Assembly: GCA_009760855.2 (NCBI GenBank)
Contig: WPIO01000010.1
Span: 4,273,501-4,337,500, forward strand
DNA length: 64,000 nt
Reading direction: 5' to 3'
Source: Cristatella mucedo
Lineage: Eukaryota > Bryozoa > Phylactolaemata > Cristatellidae
Position 1 is the first letter of the stretch, and each line of letters opens with the position of its first letter. Shown piece after piece: positions 25,701 through 35,105 of this stretch. A program made the position numbers and the translations under genes. The notes under the pieces are model-generated. The model ran no database searches, was not told the DNA's origin, and saw only the letters and a list, made by a program, of their open reading frames with translations.

Positions 25701-27139
25701 TGGAACCTCTATCTAGCAGCATGCACGGAATGATGTACTGGATAAGTGCAAAAAACACGCAGGAACGAAAAAGACAGGCTCATTGTGGCGAAGGGAAAGT
25801 TGGCCGGAACAGATGCTGCGTCTTTAGACATGGACCACCGCAAGTTCAAGCTGTAACCACTGCCAACTGGACTTTTTCCTGAACCAATACACCTTTCTCA
25901 CTTGGCTCAGCTTCACAGTAACTGGCTCAAGTCAGGCCGAGCACATACAAATGAAATGCACTAGTTACTTAGTGCAAGCGAAATTAAAATTAATTTTATA
26001 GTGCGCTAATAATATAATATACTTCATTTGTATAGCGCCCTAAGAGAACTTAAGCTCTATTCAGGCGCTCCACATATGCCTCGGGGCGCTGACAGGTGAG
26101 TGGGCAGATCCTTTGGTACAATTCAGCAATCTGCCCTGGTTTTAAATAACCCTGATGTGCCACCTGCATACCATGATGCACAATCGTTCCCCAGCCCACG
26201 TAGGTGCATTCCAGGTCACTAATGACCTGAAGGTGCAGCAGTCGCAGCTGGTCTCCCCGCGAGTGCACTTCGGTAGATATAACTGATATGCCTGCACAAA
26301 GCAACTTAGATGTCTGTACAAGAAAATCAAGTCAGGAATGCATATGACTCTATAGATTTATCTCATGTCTCATTCTTGATTGAATCATCTTTACCACTCT
26401 AGTTAAACAACACTCGGTAACATATTTGTCCTCGGGTACGACGTGTATTATCTTGCTTATATCTGGTGCCTAAAATAAATAGAAAATAAGCTATTGTTCC
26501 ACAAAAACTTTGCCAGTGTGGTCATGACAGTGATATTTTAAACTTCTCATGTTTTGCTGCTAGGCTCGGTGTGTAGGCCAGATTCTCGTGTATAGCACGC
26601 GTCGTACCGCTACCCGTGAGGGTTAGGCCGACGTAACACCAAAGATTAATATCACAAGAAGTGTAGCATTACATGTGCCCTAAGTAATAATTCTTGTCTA
26701 AGTTAGTGCAGAACAAGAGAATAATGAATAGCCATGTTTGATTGTCGTGGCACCAAGGAGTTGCATGTACCTATCCAATGCATTTTGCCTCGCGTGTGGA
26801 CAGTTTATCAAGACAAGTGCAAACAATCACCCCGCGAAAGCTTCGGTTAAGGTGTGCAAGGCCTAAAAAGCATACTCCGGTGTGGCTACCTGCGACCAAT
26901 ACAAGCTCTTGGCACTTCATCGCACTTGCGAACACTGCAGGCGGACTCTTTATGGCAAGGCGAACGAATACATGCAGCTTGCTAGATGGAATTTCATGCA
27001 CATTATTTGGTTATGTGTGAACTGTCAGTTTTAAATTTAAAGAGATAAAGAGAAAGGCCCAGAGGGAAGGAATGAGGGAGGGAGCACGAAAGTGAGTATG
27101 CATACATGCTTTTGTGTGCGCCTGAGAGCGCGTGTGCAC

Positions 27140-27208
<69 letters not shown>

Positions 27209-27599
27209 TGTGTGTGTGTGTCTTGGAGCTCCAGAGTGAGCTTGAGAAAGGTGTGGGCACACCATGCATCAGCAGGGTTGAGGCCTTAAGATGCTTAGTC
27301 AGGAGCCGATGGTACGCCATTTGCAAACACATCAACACCGGCCTAACTGCACAACACATTAGCAAAGCTTAAATAAACCAGCAAGGTGTGCCCAGCAGCG
27401 TCAGGACAAGCCGAACTATAGCTGCTTGCTATACTAGTTGACAGAATAATGCCTCACCGTGAATAAAGTTAATGAGCGTGGCTATGGATATGGTTATTTC
27501 CTGCACTAGGAAGGTCGGGTGATTCTGCCAGATATCCAGTGGGCTCCTCAGAGTCACAATTCCATGGAACTGTAACGGTTCAGCAGCCGAGGCATCCAT
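12488..27599 (-). CDS. Conserved multi-pass membrane protein, unknown function
   Basis: I assembled seven exons on the minus strand: 27599-27458, 25388-25221, 21078-21004, 14935-14725, 14535-14327, 13709-13540, 12745-12488. All are GT..AG, the phases match, and the total is 410 aa plus stop. An in-frame TAA lies upstream of the first ATG. Signature blocks: WQNHPTF (res. 24-30), HMYYWWAT (56-63), ELDNFWHSQS (79-88), LLDVPYDILGVK (135-146), WHDTDANLADRTYWVPWTSY (152-171), YYHPLHDHYGVHSE (225-238), KYLC (331-334), YFDWHC and WYTLCGTPFPNRAEY. Between them are about seven or eight hydrophobic segments. The C-terminus is KKKAN, so K lies at -3 and -4 (ER-retrieval type). From memory this is a metazoan family without known function, possibly the one catalogued as DUF7802; I am unsure of the name. 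The least certain points are the exon 4 donor (a second in-frame GT gives 14731) and the exon 6 acceptor, which has a weak pyrimidine tract. Confidence 0.87.
15935..16100 (-). repeat. tRNA-derived SINE, family A
   Basis: It shares gctgatttaacagcctcattt, agagcctttacggctatcac and the box B region with the copies at 395 and 60478. It sits in intron 3 of the membrane-protein gene. Confidence 0.75.
16383..16660 (-). repeat. LINE family 1, 3' end, decayed
   Basis: The tail aataataaaag is followed by tttctaggcac, gtacacagcgtcggtacac, ggacgattcacgtggaccc and gatgcgtttttagcttctttt. These parallel the consensus 3'UTR seen at 52030-52100. The copy resumes at 17175 after an rDNA-derived interruption. 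Confidence 0.7.
16751..16895 (+). pseudogene. Degenerate 5.8S rRNA copy
   Basis: The opening agctctaagcggtggatcac and tcggctcgtgcgtcgatgaag are the conserved 5.8S start. They are followed by gcagccagctgcgtgaatta, then catcgaacatcgacactttg and aacgcacatggcggcctcggg. About 20 bases in the middle, where canonical 5.8S has the caggacacat region, are replaced by a duplicated aattgtatgaatttatgtgaa-like stretch, and several positions differ from any functional 5.8S. No 18S or 28S sequence flanks it, so it is a dispersed fragment rather than a working rDNA unit. Confidence 0.88.
16896..17165 (+). other. ITS2-like GC-rich flank of the 5.8S copy
   Basis: The sequence cgcccgtctgagggtcgg is the usual 5.8S/ITS2 boundary. 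GC-rich sequence follows to about 17165, where LINE sequence resumes. Assignment as ITS2 rests on position and composition. Confidence 0.6.
17175..17860 (-). pseudogene. LINE family 1 RT C-terminal remnant
   Basis: The minus frame 17389-17189 reads VTSRLDFCNSLLACLPVCAI, close to the 52204-53250 copy. Further up, only scattered identity remains as far as the peptide trace of the YADDTQLYLCFD region near 17770-17800. A (GA)n run lies at 17844-17862. Confidence 0.75.
17861..20139. other. Intron sequence without recognised elements
   Basis: This is intron 3 of the membrane-protein gene. I see no exon, known repeat copy or RNA gene. A 13-bp unit gactacgggcact is directly duplicated near 18516-18541. 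Confidence 0.35.
20140..20235 (+). repeat. SINE remnant
   Basis: The sequence gggtaaggtgctcgcatctcacgacctaggtcgtgaggtgtgagtc preserves the tRNA-like head (boxes A and B, decayed), and gatagccaccacggctcttt is the family A body. It is truncated. Confidence 0.45.
20454..20957. repeat. 17-bp minisatellite, about 30 units
   Basis: The unit is ggacatccgggcgctgc. The first third carries gcgcttc instead of gcgctgc, and three early units have tcaggg instead of tccggg, so variants are grouped. One disturbed unit occurs near 20826-20840. Because 17 is not a multiple of 3, all three frames of one strand give the same 17-residue repeat and stay open without being coding. It lies in intron 3 of the membrane-protein gene, starting 47 bp after the exon 3 donor. 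Confidence 0.97.
21078..22045 (-). mobile_element. LINE family 2 copy, 5'-truncated
   Basis: It starts with the tail gtaatgtaatgtaatgcag (minus strand ..CATTACATTACATTAC) and continues with the family 2 3' block shared with 24415-24700 and 53313-53620. It ends in a minus-strand RT C-terminal frame, 22037-21735, with LRWLLVYQRIQSKALTL and APSYL, matching LHWLPVKQQIDFKVLSL in family 1. A small (TAA)n insertion lies at 21440-21490. Its 3' end touches exon 3 of the membrane-protein gene. Confidence 0.7.
22790..23110 (-). pseudogene. Decayed LINE RT region
   Basis: The sequence cccactagcataggacctaaaccgttgcagtgcaatgccaccctagcccagaggagatgac parallels cccactgagataggacctgaaccactgcagagcagtgccagtgatgcccaggcgagatgag at 53070. 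That is the segment encoding ALQWFRSYLSGR. No frame is open. Confidence 0.7.
23275..23425 (+). repeat. tRNA-derived SINE, family B
   Basis: It has a tRNA-like head ggtttggcttaggggttaaggtgctcgcc, a partial internal duplication of the head (aaggtgctcgcctt appears twice), box B gggctcgagctgcg, and a tail ggttctcttagggcgctatgc. Confidence 0.7.
24000..24150 (-). repeat. tRNA-derived SINE, family B
   Basis: It runs from aatataattcatgtgtatagcgcc through aggcgcttcacatatgcctcggggctcgagcccacgacctc to ctggaccaaaccagc. The order is the reverse of the plus copy at 63445, so this is a nearly full-length minus copy. Confidence 0.8.
24415..24700 (-). repeat. LINE family 2, 3' region
   Basis: The blocks ctgtctgtaactcaacaaagc, gtgttacacaggaaagtat and gtagtgagtagcatggaaatagcagctaaggacggctgg match the reverse complement of 53313-53600. 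Confidence 0.65.
24815..24990 (-). repeat. tRNA-derived SINE, family B
   Basis: The tail tataattcatttgcatagcaccctaagagaacc is followed by aggcgcttcacatttg and the head region. The segment acctcggtcatcaaa occurs twice (near 24899 and 24931), an internal duplication. Confidence 0.75.
26020..26090 (-). repeat. SINE family B, truncated tail part
   Basis: Only the tail half is present: cttcatttgtatagcgccctaagagaacttaagctctattcaggcgc..cctcggggcgc. The tRNA-like head is missing, and unique sequence with a coding look begins at 26092. Confidence 0.75.
26092..26469 (-). CDS. Candidate nested exons, unknown protein
   Basis: On the minus strand in intron 1 of the membrane-protein gene two exon-like blocks appear. 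Block 1 (26469-26395, 75 nt) has a strong acceptor, ttttctatttattttag, and a donor, gtaaag. It reads APDISKIIHVVPEDKYVTEC and five more residues. Block 2 starts at 26313 after ttttcttgtacag and reads TSKLLCAGISVISTEVHSRG, then DQLRLLHLQVISDLE and so on without a stop until it enters SINE sequence at about 26090. Both are phase 0, so they join cleanly. The composition looks like an ordinary soluble protein. I recognise no family and cannot find flanking exons or a start codon. Possible donors for block 2 are CAG/gtcatt, CAG/gtggca, or ATG/gtatgc at phase 1. It could be a small nested gene, an alternative first part of the host gene, or a decayed exon. Confidence 0.35.
27141..27221. repeat. (TG)n microsatellite
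   Basis: About 40 TG units with two TA interruptions, in intron 1 of the membrane-protein gene. Confidence 0.98.
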
Positions 27600-27634
27600 G
27601 CCTGCCACAACCAGCCGTGACAGCAACGATAGCG

Positions 27635-27890
27635 ATTACTGCAGCAGCAGCAACAGCACCAGCAGTAGCAGCACCAGCAGCACAAGCACCAGCACCAGCA
27701 GTAGCATCAGCACCAGCACCAGCAGCACTAGCTGCAGCACAACTGCTACCAGCAATAGCACCAGCATCAGCAACAGCAACACAGGCACCAGCAACAGCAG
27801 TATGGACAGTAGCAGCAGCAGCTGCAGCAGCAACAACAGCAGCACCGGAAGGAGCAGCAGCACGATCATCAGCAGCAGCAGCAGCACTGG
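27635..27890. repeat. Imperfect CAG/CAC/AGC trinucleotide tract
   Basis: Irregular agcagcaccagcag units run for about 250 bp. They keep all three plus frames open as polySer/Ala/Gln-like and the minus frames open as polyAla or polyLeu. The tract lies 36 bp upstream of the start codon of the membrane-protein gene, in its presumed 5'UTR or promoter. In the frame of that start codon there is a TAA at the near edge, so the tract is not part of the protein as assembled. Confidence 0.9.
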
Positions 27891-28359
27891 GTTGATCCGT
27901 GCTGACCTTTTCAATTTGAGCCGCAAACGTCGAGTTGCTGTCCCCGGGATCCATTAGCTCTTGCTAGGGCTCCCAAATAGCTTAATCGGTAGCCTGATTC
28001 CTGAAACACACAGCACAGACTACCGGTGAGCTAGACTCTGGCCGTATCCGATCGACTGAAGGTCTGCATGGGGCATGTGAACCGCAGTACAGCAAATAAA
28101 GCTTATCAGGCAAGATCAATGCAGCAGCCGGGTGGCTACTCCAGAGTCCTCGGCTCTAGAGACCAGGTCTCTGGCTTCAAGCGGTCCTCTACGGCTGCTG
28201 GCCTCTACACTGACAAGTAATCCCCGTCTGCTACTGCAGATATAAAAATGAAAATAGCGGAGGAGATGGCACTTTTGTGAAGGTCACAAGTCATCGGCAC
28301 CAGCCAAGCTCGAGGTTATGCTTGCCTTTAGTTGATGATCGTGGGCAAGCTTTAAACAC

Positions 28360-28518
28360 ACCCTGTGCATATCACCCCTAACCATGCTATTCATGTTTAT
28401 CAAGCATGATACCACTCACCATACGATCGTGTTTCCTTTGCAGCAAATGTAAAGCATCTAGAAAGAGATTGAGTTCTCTGAGGGTGCTTTATCAAGTGTA
28501 GTATTACTATTATTATTA
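28360..28518 (+). repeat. LINE family 1, 3' terminus
   Basis: The sequence ccctgtgcatatcacccctaaccatgctattcatgtttatcaagcatgatacc..aaatgtaaagcatctagaaagagattgagttctctgagggtgctttatc ends in an (ATT)n-like tail. Confidence 0.85.
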
Positions 28519-31500
28519 ACTCCATGTCGATAAGATGTGAGAAGACGTATCTCTGGTTTGCGCAGAGTGAAAAAGGAAACTGGAGGTCAATAGCAGCGCC
28601 AGTATTGCGATACTCAGCCAAAGAGGAAAAGCAGCTGGAAGAGAATGTTTGCATATGGCATCAACTAATGAGGCAGATGAAGAGGGAGGACGCAACAGCT
28701 GAACTTATGTCCGTTCAATTCTGGGTGCTGTTCATCCACCAAAGGTGTAGAAGATGAGAACAACGGTTGGGCAACAGAGGAGAAAAAGAGCACACGGGTT
28801 GTGGTAGGTAGCGCTTATCTAATAGCAGCAACGAGAATGAGCAACAGATGAACTGCTGTCACACCGGAGCTGGCAGTAGCTTTGAATAAAGCGGCAACAT
28901 CAGACTGCACGGCCGTGTTTGTTAGCGCAAAAACAGCTGCTAGCTTATTTACATACGTCCACCTTGCTATAAATTAAGAATCCATTCAGGTCTGAACACG
29001 ACACTAACGGCGTGTCTAGTCATTCTTGCTTGACCGTTGCATTAATCAGCATTTGTGCTGACTGGCCACCACAGTTACTCATTGCTGCTGTTGATTTACA
29101 GGGGCTACTGCCCAGGTAGCTGCTCGAGCTCGTCACACTTTGACCACAATCTGCCCACCGATCGACAGCAGTAAGTCAGTCGTTGGCAGACTCAACTTCT
29201 GGTGGGCAGTTTGCCCGACACTCTGGACCGTTATCCGAGCAAGTCTCATCGGCTAGGCCTACTGGGCGTGTGGAGGTCGCTGGCTGCTGGCTGCACTAGT
29301 CAGTCGCCAGCTGCCGGGCCGCAGGGCCACCGCTCTAGATTACCACCCGTGTGCTACGTGACACCCTCAGCAGAGAAATGGTTAGTCAAGGCTGCTCGGT
29401 TGGTCATATCTCAAGAGGAAAGACTCATCTAGGCATCTTTTGGGCCACCCCTCTAGAAGGATGTCTCCATTCGGTACATGGAAGGGTGGCGGCTGTCTTC
29501 ATTAATTTCACGCTTTCCCTTCCCTCCTCATATCCTTAGCTGTCGCTCCGTTTACCAGCTTAACAAGGCAGCCCCTTCCACTGATCTCTTTGCCAATTGG
29601 CGTTCATTGATTCGCTGGTACTTACTTTCGGTTCTCAGCAATTTCTTGTTCGTTTTATTAGGCATCTCTGCCCATCAGCGAACTGCAAGTGAAAAAGAGA
29701 CTGAGTCTCCGAGGGCGCTTTATATATTTGCTTTGCTAGCCTCTATCCTCCACCTCTAGTGTTCATACGTCCCGTTTATAATGGGACACAGCCTCGCAGA
29801 TTTCGTGGACCTCGCTGGCGAGCCATCAATCTACAGCTAGCTATATAAAATGCACACACAGCCTAAGACTTCGTTTGTGCCAAATGGGGACATGGCAACA
29901 ACCTGAAAGGTGCTATACACATACACCTCGGGTCGGACCAAATGCTAGAAGTAGATCGTCACGGCCTTCTATTGAGGCCACAAGTTGTAGGCTTTTCTAC
30001 GATGCCCATTTAAAGCTCAGCAGCTCAGGTCCCACGAATTATTGCAAAAGTAATTACTGTACTAAACCAAACTAGGAGGGGCTAGTGACAAACTAAACAG
30101 CATCAGTAGCACCAGCAGCAGCAGTAGCACCAGCAGCAGCAGTAACAGCTGGGGGCATGAGCTGCCGGGCGTGAGGAGCGACGTCAGTACCAGTGTGCAC
30201 AGACTGTTCGAGATGCAGTCTTAGACCGATCTTTAGGCATTAGAAAGCGATTGCAGCTTCGTCGTGTACAGCAGAGAGGAACCGAAACCACGAGAAGCTG
30301 CAGCAGCCGCCGCAGTGAAATACCGATCCCAACTAAGAAGCCACAATGGACCTCGAAGTTCAAAGTAAGAATTTTCGTCAGCTTGCTTCCTAAGTCCAGC
30401 ATGTGCTTCGCGTAGTAAACTCAGTACACCGCCAACACTTCACGCTTGGCAGGAGGGCAATTCAGTCGCAAAGGCTCGCTGAGGATCTTTCCAAGACTTC
30501 GTTTTACTTGGCACTATCGGAAGGCTCCCACTGAGGAGCAGCAAGTCACCCAGATTGCTCGAGCCGTCTGGGACCAAACACAAGGCAGTGCTAATTAAGC
30601 AGCGATTCAAAGGTTAACGAAGAGTAGCTGAACCGGCCCCCTTCGCTTCTGTAGCCACCAAAGTGCAGAGCCTCGATCGCAGCTGCCCATGCACAGCTCG
30701 GTCTGTGTAAAAAGGGCAGTTCGTACCTTTCGTAATTGTCGTAGTGTCATTCTTCCGTACGCTTTTATTTTTATTTTTGCAAGAGAATGAATCGCTGCAT
30801 AAAGACCGGCTGCCCTACTCAGCTGCTAGGTCAGTCTTGACTACTGCTGCTGCTACTATGACATACGTACTAGCGGCTTCTAAACTAGAGTTCTCACCAC
30901 AAACACAGCGAATGCGACGGTTGCCTGTCCTTGCATCTGATAGATCTCACGCGACTAGTCGTACTCATAGCTAGGTGGAGCTATCACGTGCTGTGTGTGC
31001 CTGTTGCTTCTTGGCCACCGGTGTGTGGTGCCCAGCTCTCGGTGGGTGTTTGGGCGGTTGGCTCGGTGCGGCCTTTGATGTGGGCTTGTGGCCCACCATG
31101 GTGGCTCACCACGGATGCACTCCCTTATCTGTGCCGAGTCAGCACCTAGCTCATAAATGTACCCGTTGGGGGAATAAAGAGGAGAGTCTCGTTCATCGCT
31201 CACGTTTGCCCGCTCGTGTCTTCGTGTCTCCTTCAGACTCCACCAGCGCTGCTGCAGCCGGAGACACAGTAACGAAACACGCGTCGAAGCCCAGCTCCTG
31301 TAAGCCTCACTACCTCGCTGGCAGTTAGGCCACCATTAGCAGAGCACGGCAGCAGTCGAGAGCGCCCATTTTACCTCAACGCAACAAGTCCGTGTCGTTA
31401 ACGCAGGGCAGTCTATGCGACAACCGCAGAAGGCCGCGTCAATACGGCACCAGCCGTAGCATAACACTCTATCGTTTAAAGACCAAAGCATATAAGTGAC

Positions 31501-31849
31501 TGAACGTTACTGGAATGGGCTTACAATTTCTGTACAAAAGATTGCGACATATCCTTGTGACATATCCGGTTCCGAATTCTTACAATTTAGGAACTGCTAA
31601 TAACCTCAATGTCACAAATCTCACCGATTTAGTGAACGAAGGTTTCGTGGCGCCTGCCATCACAAACTTCAGCTGGCAATTAAGCTCAATCTCAAGTCAA
31701 TTCGCACTGACAACAAAGACCAGGAAATCGTCAAGAAACGACCAAGATTCAGGTAAAGTGGGTGAGTCTGTGGGACTTGACTTGCAGTAAAAGATCGTAT
31801 TCATGCCGTAAGACCTCGGTGTTTGACTTTTATGATACACTTTTTGTGC
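28519..31849. other. Intergenic, no supported gene
   Basis: Several short open frames exist but none shows a domain, splice support or a family resemblance I can name. A short agcaccagcagcagcagtagc tract lies at about 30105-30155. Confidence 0.35.
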
Positions 31850-31850
31850 T

Positions 31851-31898
<48 letters not shown>

Positions 31899-31990
31899 TC
31901 CCCCCTCTGCCTCTCTCTCTCTTTCTCTCTCTCTCACCCTCCCACTCTTTTCCCTCTCTCTCTCCTCTCTCTCTCTCAATCTCTATCCCC
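31850..31990. repeat. (CT)n-rich low-complexity tract
   Basis: Nearly pure CT from 31854 to about 31891, then interrupted CT with CCC inserts. Confidence 0.95.
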
Positions 31991-32084
31991 CTCTGAAGGC
32001 GGAAGCTCCCGTGACATACTTGAGGCCTCTGCTAATGTTATGAGTTCGGAAAATTGGTTCGGCGGTGTACATACACTATCCGCA

Positions 32085-32510
32085 CACTTTAATCTCCTCC
32101 TTCAGTCAAACTGATACGGGTGCACTCATGGAAGTGAATTCCACAGTCTAGGACGTGCACAGCAAAAGTTTCTGTCACAAACAGCCTCTAAGCTGAGGAA
32201 TGGAACAGCCAATTTATTGTCCATACAGGACCCGAGGGCACGAGGCGGCTGAAACTGCTGCAGCAGTTTAGCTATGTAGGGAGGAGCCCAGCCGTGGTTG
32301 GCCTTGTGAGTCAGCCTAAGAACTTTGCTCTGTATCTATTGCTCAACCTGCATCTATCCTAGCTCTTTGAGCAAAGGAGACGCGTGCTAAAACCTCTGGG
32401 ACTTGAGGACTAGCCTTGCAGCCATATTCATAGCCAGCTGCAGTGGCCTAGTTGCTTTCCTTGGTAGCCCAGCCAAAAGGGAATTACAATAATAAAGCCG
32501 AGACTGAACT
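32085..32510 (-). repeat. LINE family 2 fragment
   Basis: The blocks ttccacagtctaggacgtgcacagcaaaagtttctgtc, cgaggcggctgaaactgctgcagcag and actttgctctgtatctattgc correspond in order to 21620-21830. Confidence 0.7.
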
Positions 32511-32584
32511 AAGGAGCTAGTTAAAATTTTTAAGCCACCATGGAAGGCAGTTCTTCATCTTGGATAGCGATTGGACGTGATGGC

Positions 32585-32932
32585 TAGCTGTAGAAACTCC
32601 CTCCCAACCTGCGTCAGAACATCCCCTGACCTGACCACATTTAAAAAGAACTTAAAAACACCTATTTAGGACAGCATTTAGTGGGTCCCTGTGATTCGTC
32701 CTTGATGTGCTTATGCGTGCTGACACTGTGCATGCTGCCACTAACCACATTTGCATGCTGACCCTGTGCATGTCACCCCTAACCATGTTATTCATTTTGT
32801 TTGTTTATCAAGCATGATTTTACTCACCGTTCAATTGCATTTCCCTTTGCAGTAAATGTAAAGCGCCTAGAGAGAGAGATTGAGTTCTTCGAGGACGCTT
32901 TATCAAGTGCATTATAATTATTATTTCCTCAA
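32585..32932 (+). repeat. LINE family 1, 3' end
   Basis: It runs from ctccctcccaacctgcgtcagaacatcccctgacctgacc through the 3'UTR to gcgcctagagagagagattgagttcttcgaggacgctttatc and a short (ATT)n tail. It is nearly identical in layout to 58455-58820 and to the reverse complement of 60868-61220. Confidence 0.88.
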
Positions 32933-34736
32933 GTTTGTACCAGGTCTGTCGTCGTCTGACTGAAGCAATCAAAGAGCTCATGCTCGCTTTCGCTTGGCTC
33001 TTGCAGAACGTCTTGTGGGTAAAAGCGGTAGTTTTCGCTCCTCGATGCGATTCGAGCCACGAAGACCACGAGATAAAGATTCCCCTTAGATAAACGTCCA
33101 ACAATTGCTTGTAATCGCGTCACCAGCCTGACGGTCAACCGATGCCGGGTAGTGCGACACAGTCAGTGGCCAGCAGGTCAGCAGGCTGCCGATCCGCTAG
33201 CCACTCGCCAACCCTGTAACGGTCATGACTCGCTCACGATAGTTCCACTTAATCAAGATGGCGATCTCGAGTTAGCTCGGCTTATTAAAGATGGCGATTT
33301 CTGGTTACAGGACTTGACTTGACACATTGACTCAATGCCGCCCCTCAATTTCGAGTTCGAGCCGATTTCGCAAGCCGGATTCTTCTGTGCTCGAGGAGCA
33401 AGGTCCAGCCGACCTTGCGGCAGTCGAGATCCGGCTCGGAAGCAGCGGGAAATGATGGGGCGGGGCAGAGGTGGCTAAGGCGGTGGGATGAGACGGCGAT
33501 GAGCGCTCCGCATTGCTAGGCGGCAGGGAGTCTGCGGATAACGTCAGTTTTAAGTAGACGTCTAGTGCGACGATTAGAGGAGCCCTATCAGCGACCGGTG
33601 ATCTATCGGCGACATTGCGAACCCTCCAAGGAGAGTACCGGATGGCTGGGCGCAGGCGGTGCGGTGGCGCAGGGAGAGCTAGGAGCTGCGGCAGTGGCGG
33701 CTAAGCAGGAAACTGCTCCGTAAGATGTTTGCTCCCCGCGGCTGAAAGCTTTTCGCGTGCATGCGTTCGCGCGTCGTCGAGCTAAGCTTTCGACGTCGTG
33801 CAGCAGGACAAAAAAAAGCAAGTCCGACAGAAGTCATCCATTTAAACGCGATTCCAGATCGTTGCTCGCTCGGTAGTTTCGAGTACTTATGAATCCAACT
33901 TGCTTGACCAAAGATAACTCTAGTAAAGTAATGTGGATCGGATCTAGGGTCGGTCGCCTGGCGGCGGCTCACCAAAGCCACCAACACGGAGCCAAAGCTG
34001 CTTCAGTTCTGCTTCCGGCCTTGCTTTCGTCTACGGTGTATCCGTCGCCTAAGACTGCCGGATGCCCCCCAAGACCGACGGCCTAAGACCGATGAAAGTG
34101 ACGCGCGTGAGGAGCTGAGCCTCGTTCTAATTCTCGGCCAAGACCGAAGAGGCTTCGGACCGCTGGAAGCCAGGAACAAACGACCAATCGTGGGCGAAGT
34201 GCCTTATTCGCCGCCTTGAAAGGCGAAGTGGACGGCGCGACCAGCGAAATCGTCGATGCGTTCCAAGGGAACGGACGCTCAAGCAAACATAAACGGCAGC
34301 GTCCAACTCCAATTCTCCGCCGGGTGGTGCATCGCCAGAGGGCCATTACCGACCTCACCAACGAAAGCAATTTTCCCGTAATCACTCAGGGGCTGGAGCC
34401 TGCAGGCCGCTAGAAGCAAGAGGGCAGTAAAACCGACCGTGCAATGTCCAGCAGGAAAGAAGATCGAAGCAACGCCTATAGCGTGCGAACGAGACTTAAG
34501 TCAAATGTAAAGCGCCTATTATTAAGTCACAGGGCCAGGTTAAACGGCAGTGTGACGTAGCACTCAGATAACTTCCGATCGAGCTCTACCCCCCCCGGAA
34601 TCTTTCGCCTCGTTCCAGGTCGAGGCGTATTCTCTCGCTGAAATGGAAAGCCCAGGCTCGCGTTTCGCAGTCTCACCTATAGAAGCGATCCTGCCCAAGC
34701 GCGACGCCAGACGCCAGCTGGCGATGTCTCCAAAAT
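32933..34736. other. Intergenic, GC-rich
   Basis: There is no gene I can support. Composition shifts to GC-rich with many CG dinucleotides from about 33.3 kb, continuing to the first SGK3 coding exon. Confidence 0.35.
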
Positions 34737-35105
34737 CTCTCTCTCCCTCTCCTCCCTCCTTTCTCTCCCTCTCCTCCCTCCTTTCTCTCCCTCTCCTCCC
34801 TCCTTTCTCTCCCTCTCCTCCCTCCTTTCTCTCCCTCTCCTCCCTCCTTTCTCTCCCTCTCCTCCCTCCTTTCTCTCCCTCTCCTCCCTCCTTTCTCTTC
34901 TTCCCTCCTTTCTCTTCCCTTCTCCCTCCTTTCTCCCTCCCCTCCTCCTCCCTCCTTTCTCTCCCTCTCCTCCCTCCTTTCTCTCGCTCCCCTCCCTCCT
35001 TTCTCTCCCTCTCCTCCCTCCTTTCTCTCCCTCTCCTCCCTCCTTTCTCTCCCTCTCCTCCCTCCTTTCTCTCCCTCTCCTCCCTCCTTTCTCTCACTCC
35101 TTTCT
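34737..35105. repeat. 20-bp polypyrimidine minisatellite
   Basis: The unit ctccctctcctccctccttt is repeated about 17 times with a disturbed centre at about 34896-34945. One strand is almost pure pyrimidine for about 370 bp. Open frames of up to 222 codons on both strands are by-products. Confidence 0.95.

Noticed and set aside
26742-27020. Possible coding frames on either strand in intron 1
   Set aside because: There are no matching splice sites on both sides and no recognisable motif. Too weak to annotate.
27580-27957. PolyAla, polyLeu and polySer proteins around the CAG tract
   Set aside because: All frames are open because of the triplet repeat. The frame of the real first exon has a TAA at the tract's near edge.
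31515-31790. 91-codon plus frame VTYPVPNSYNLGTANNLNV
   Set aside because: The composition is plausible, but there is no family, no splice partner and no repeat-independent support.
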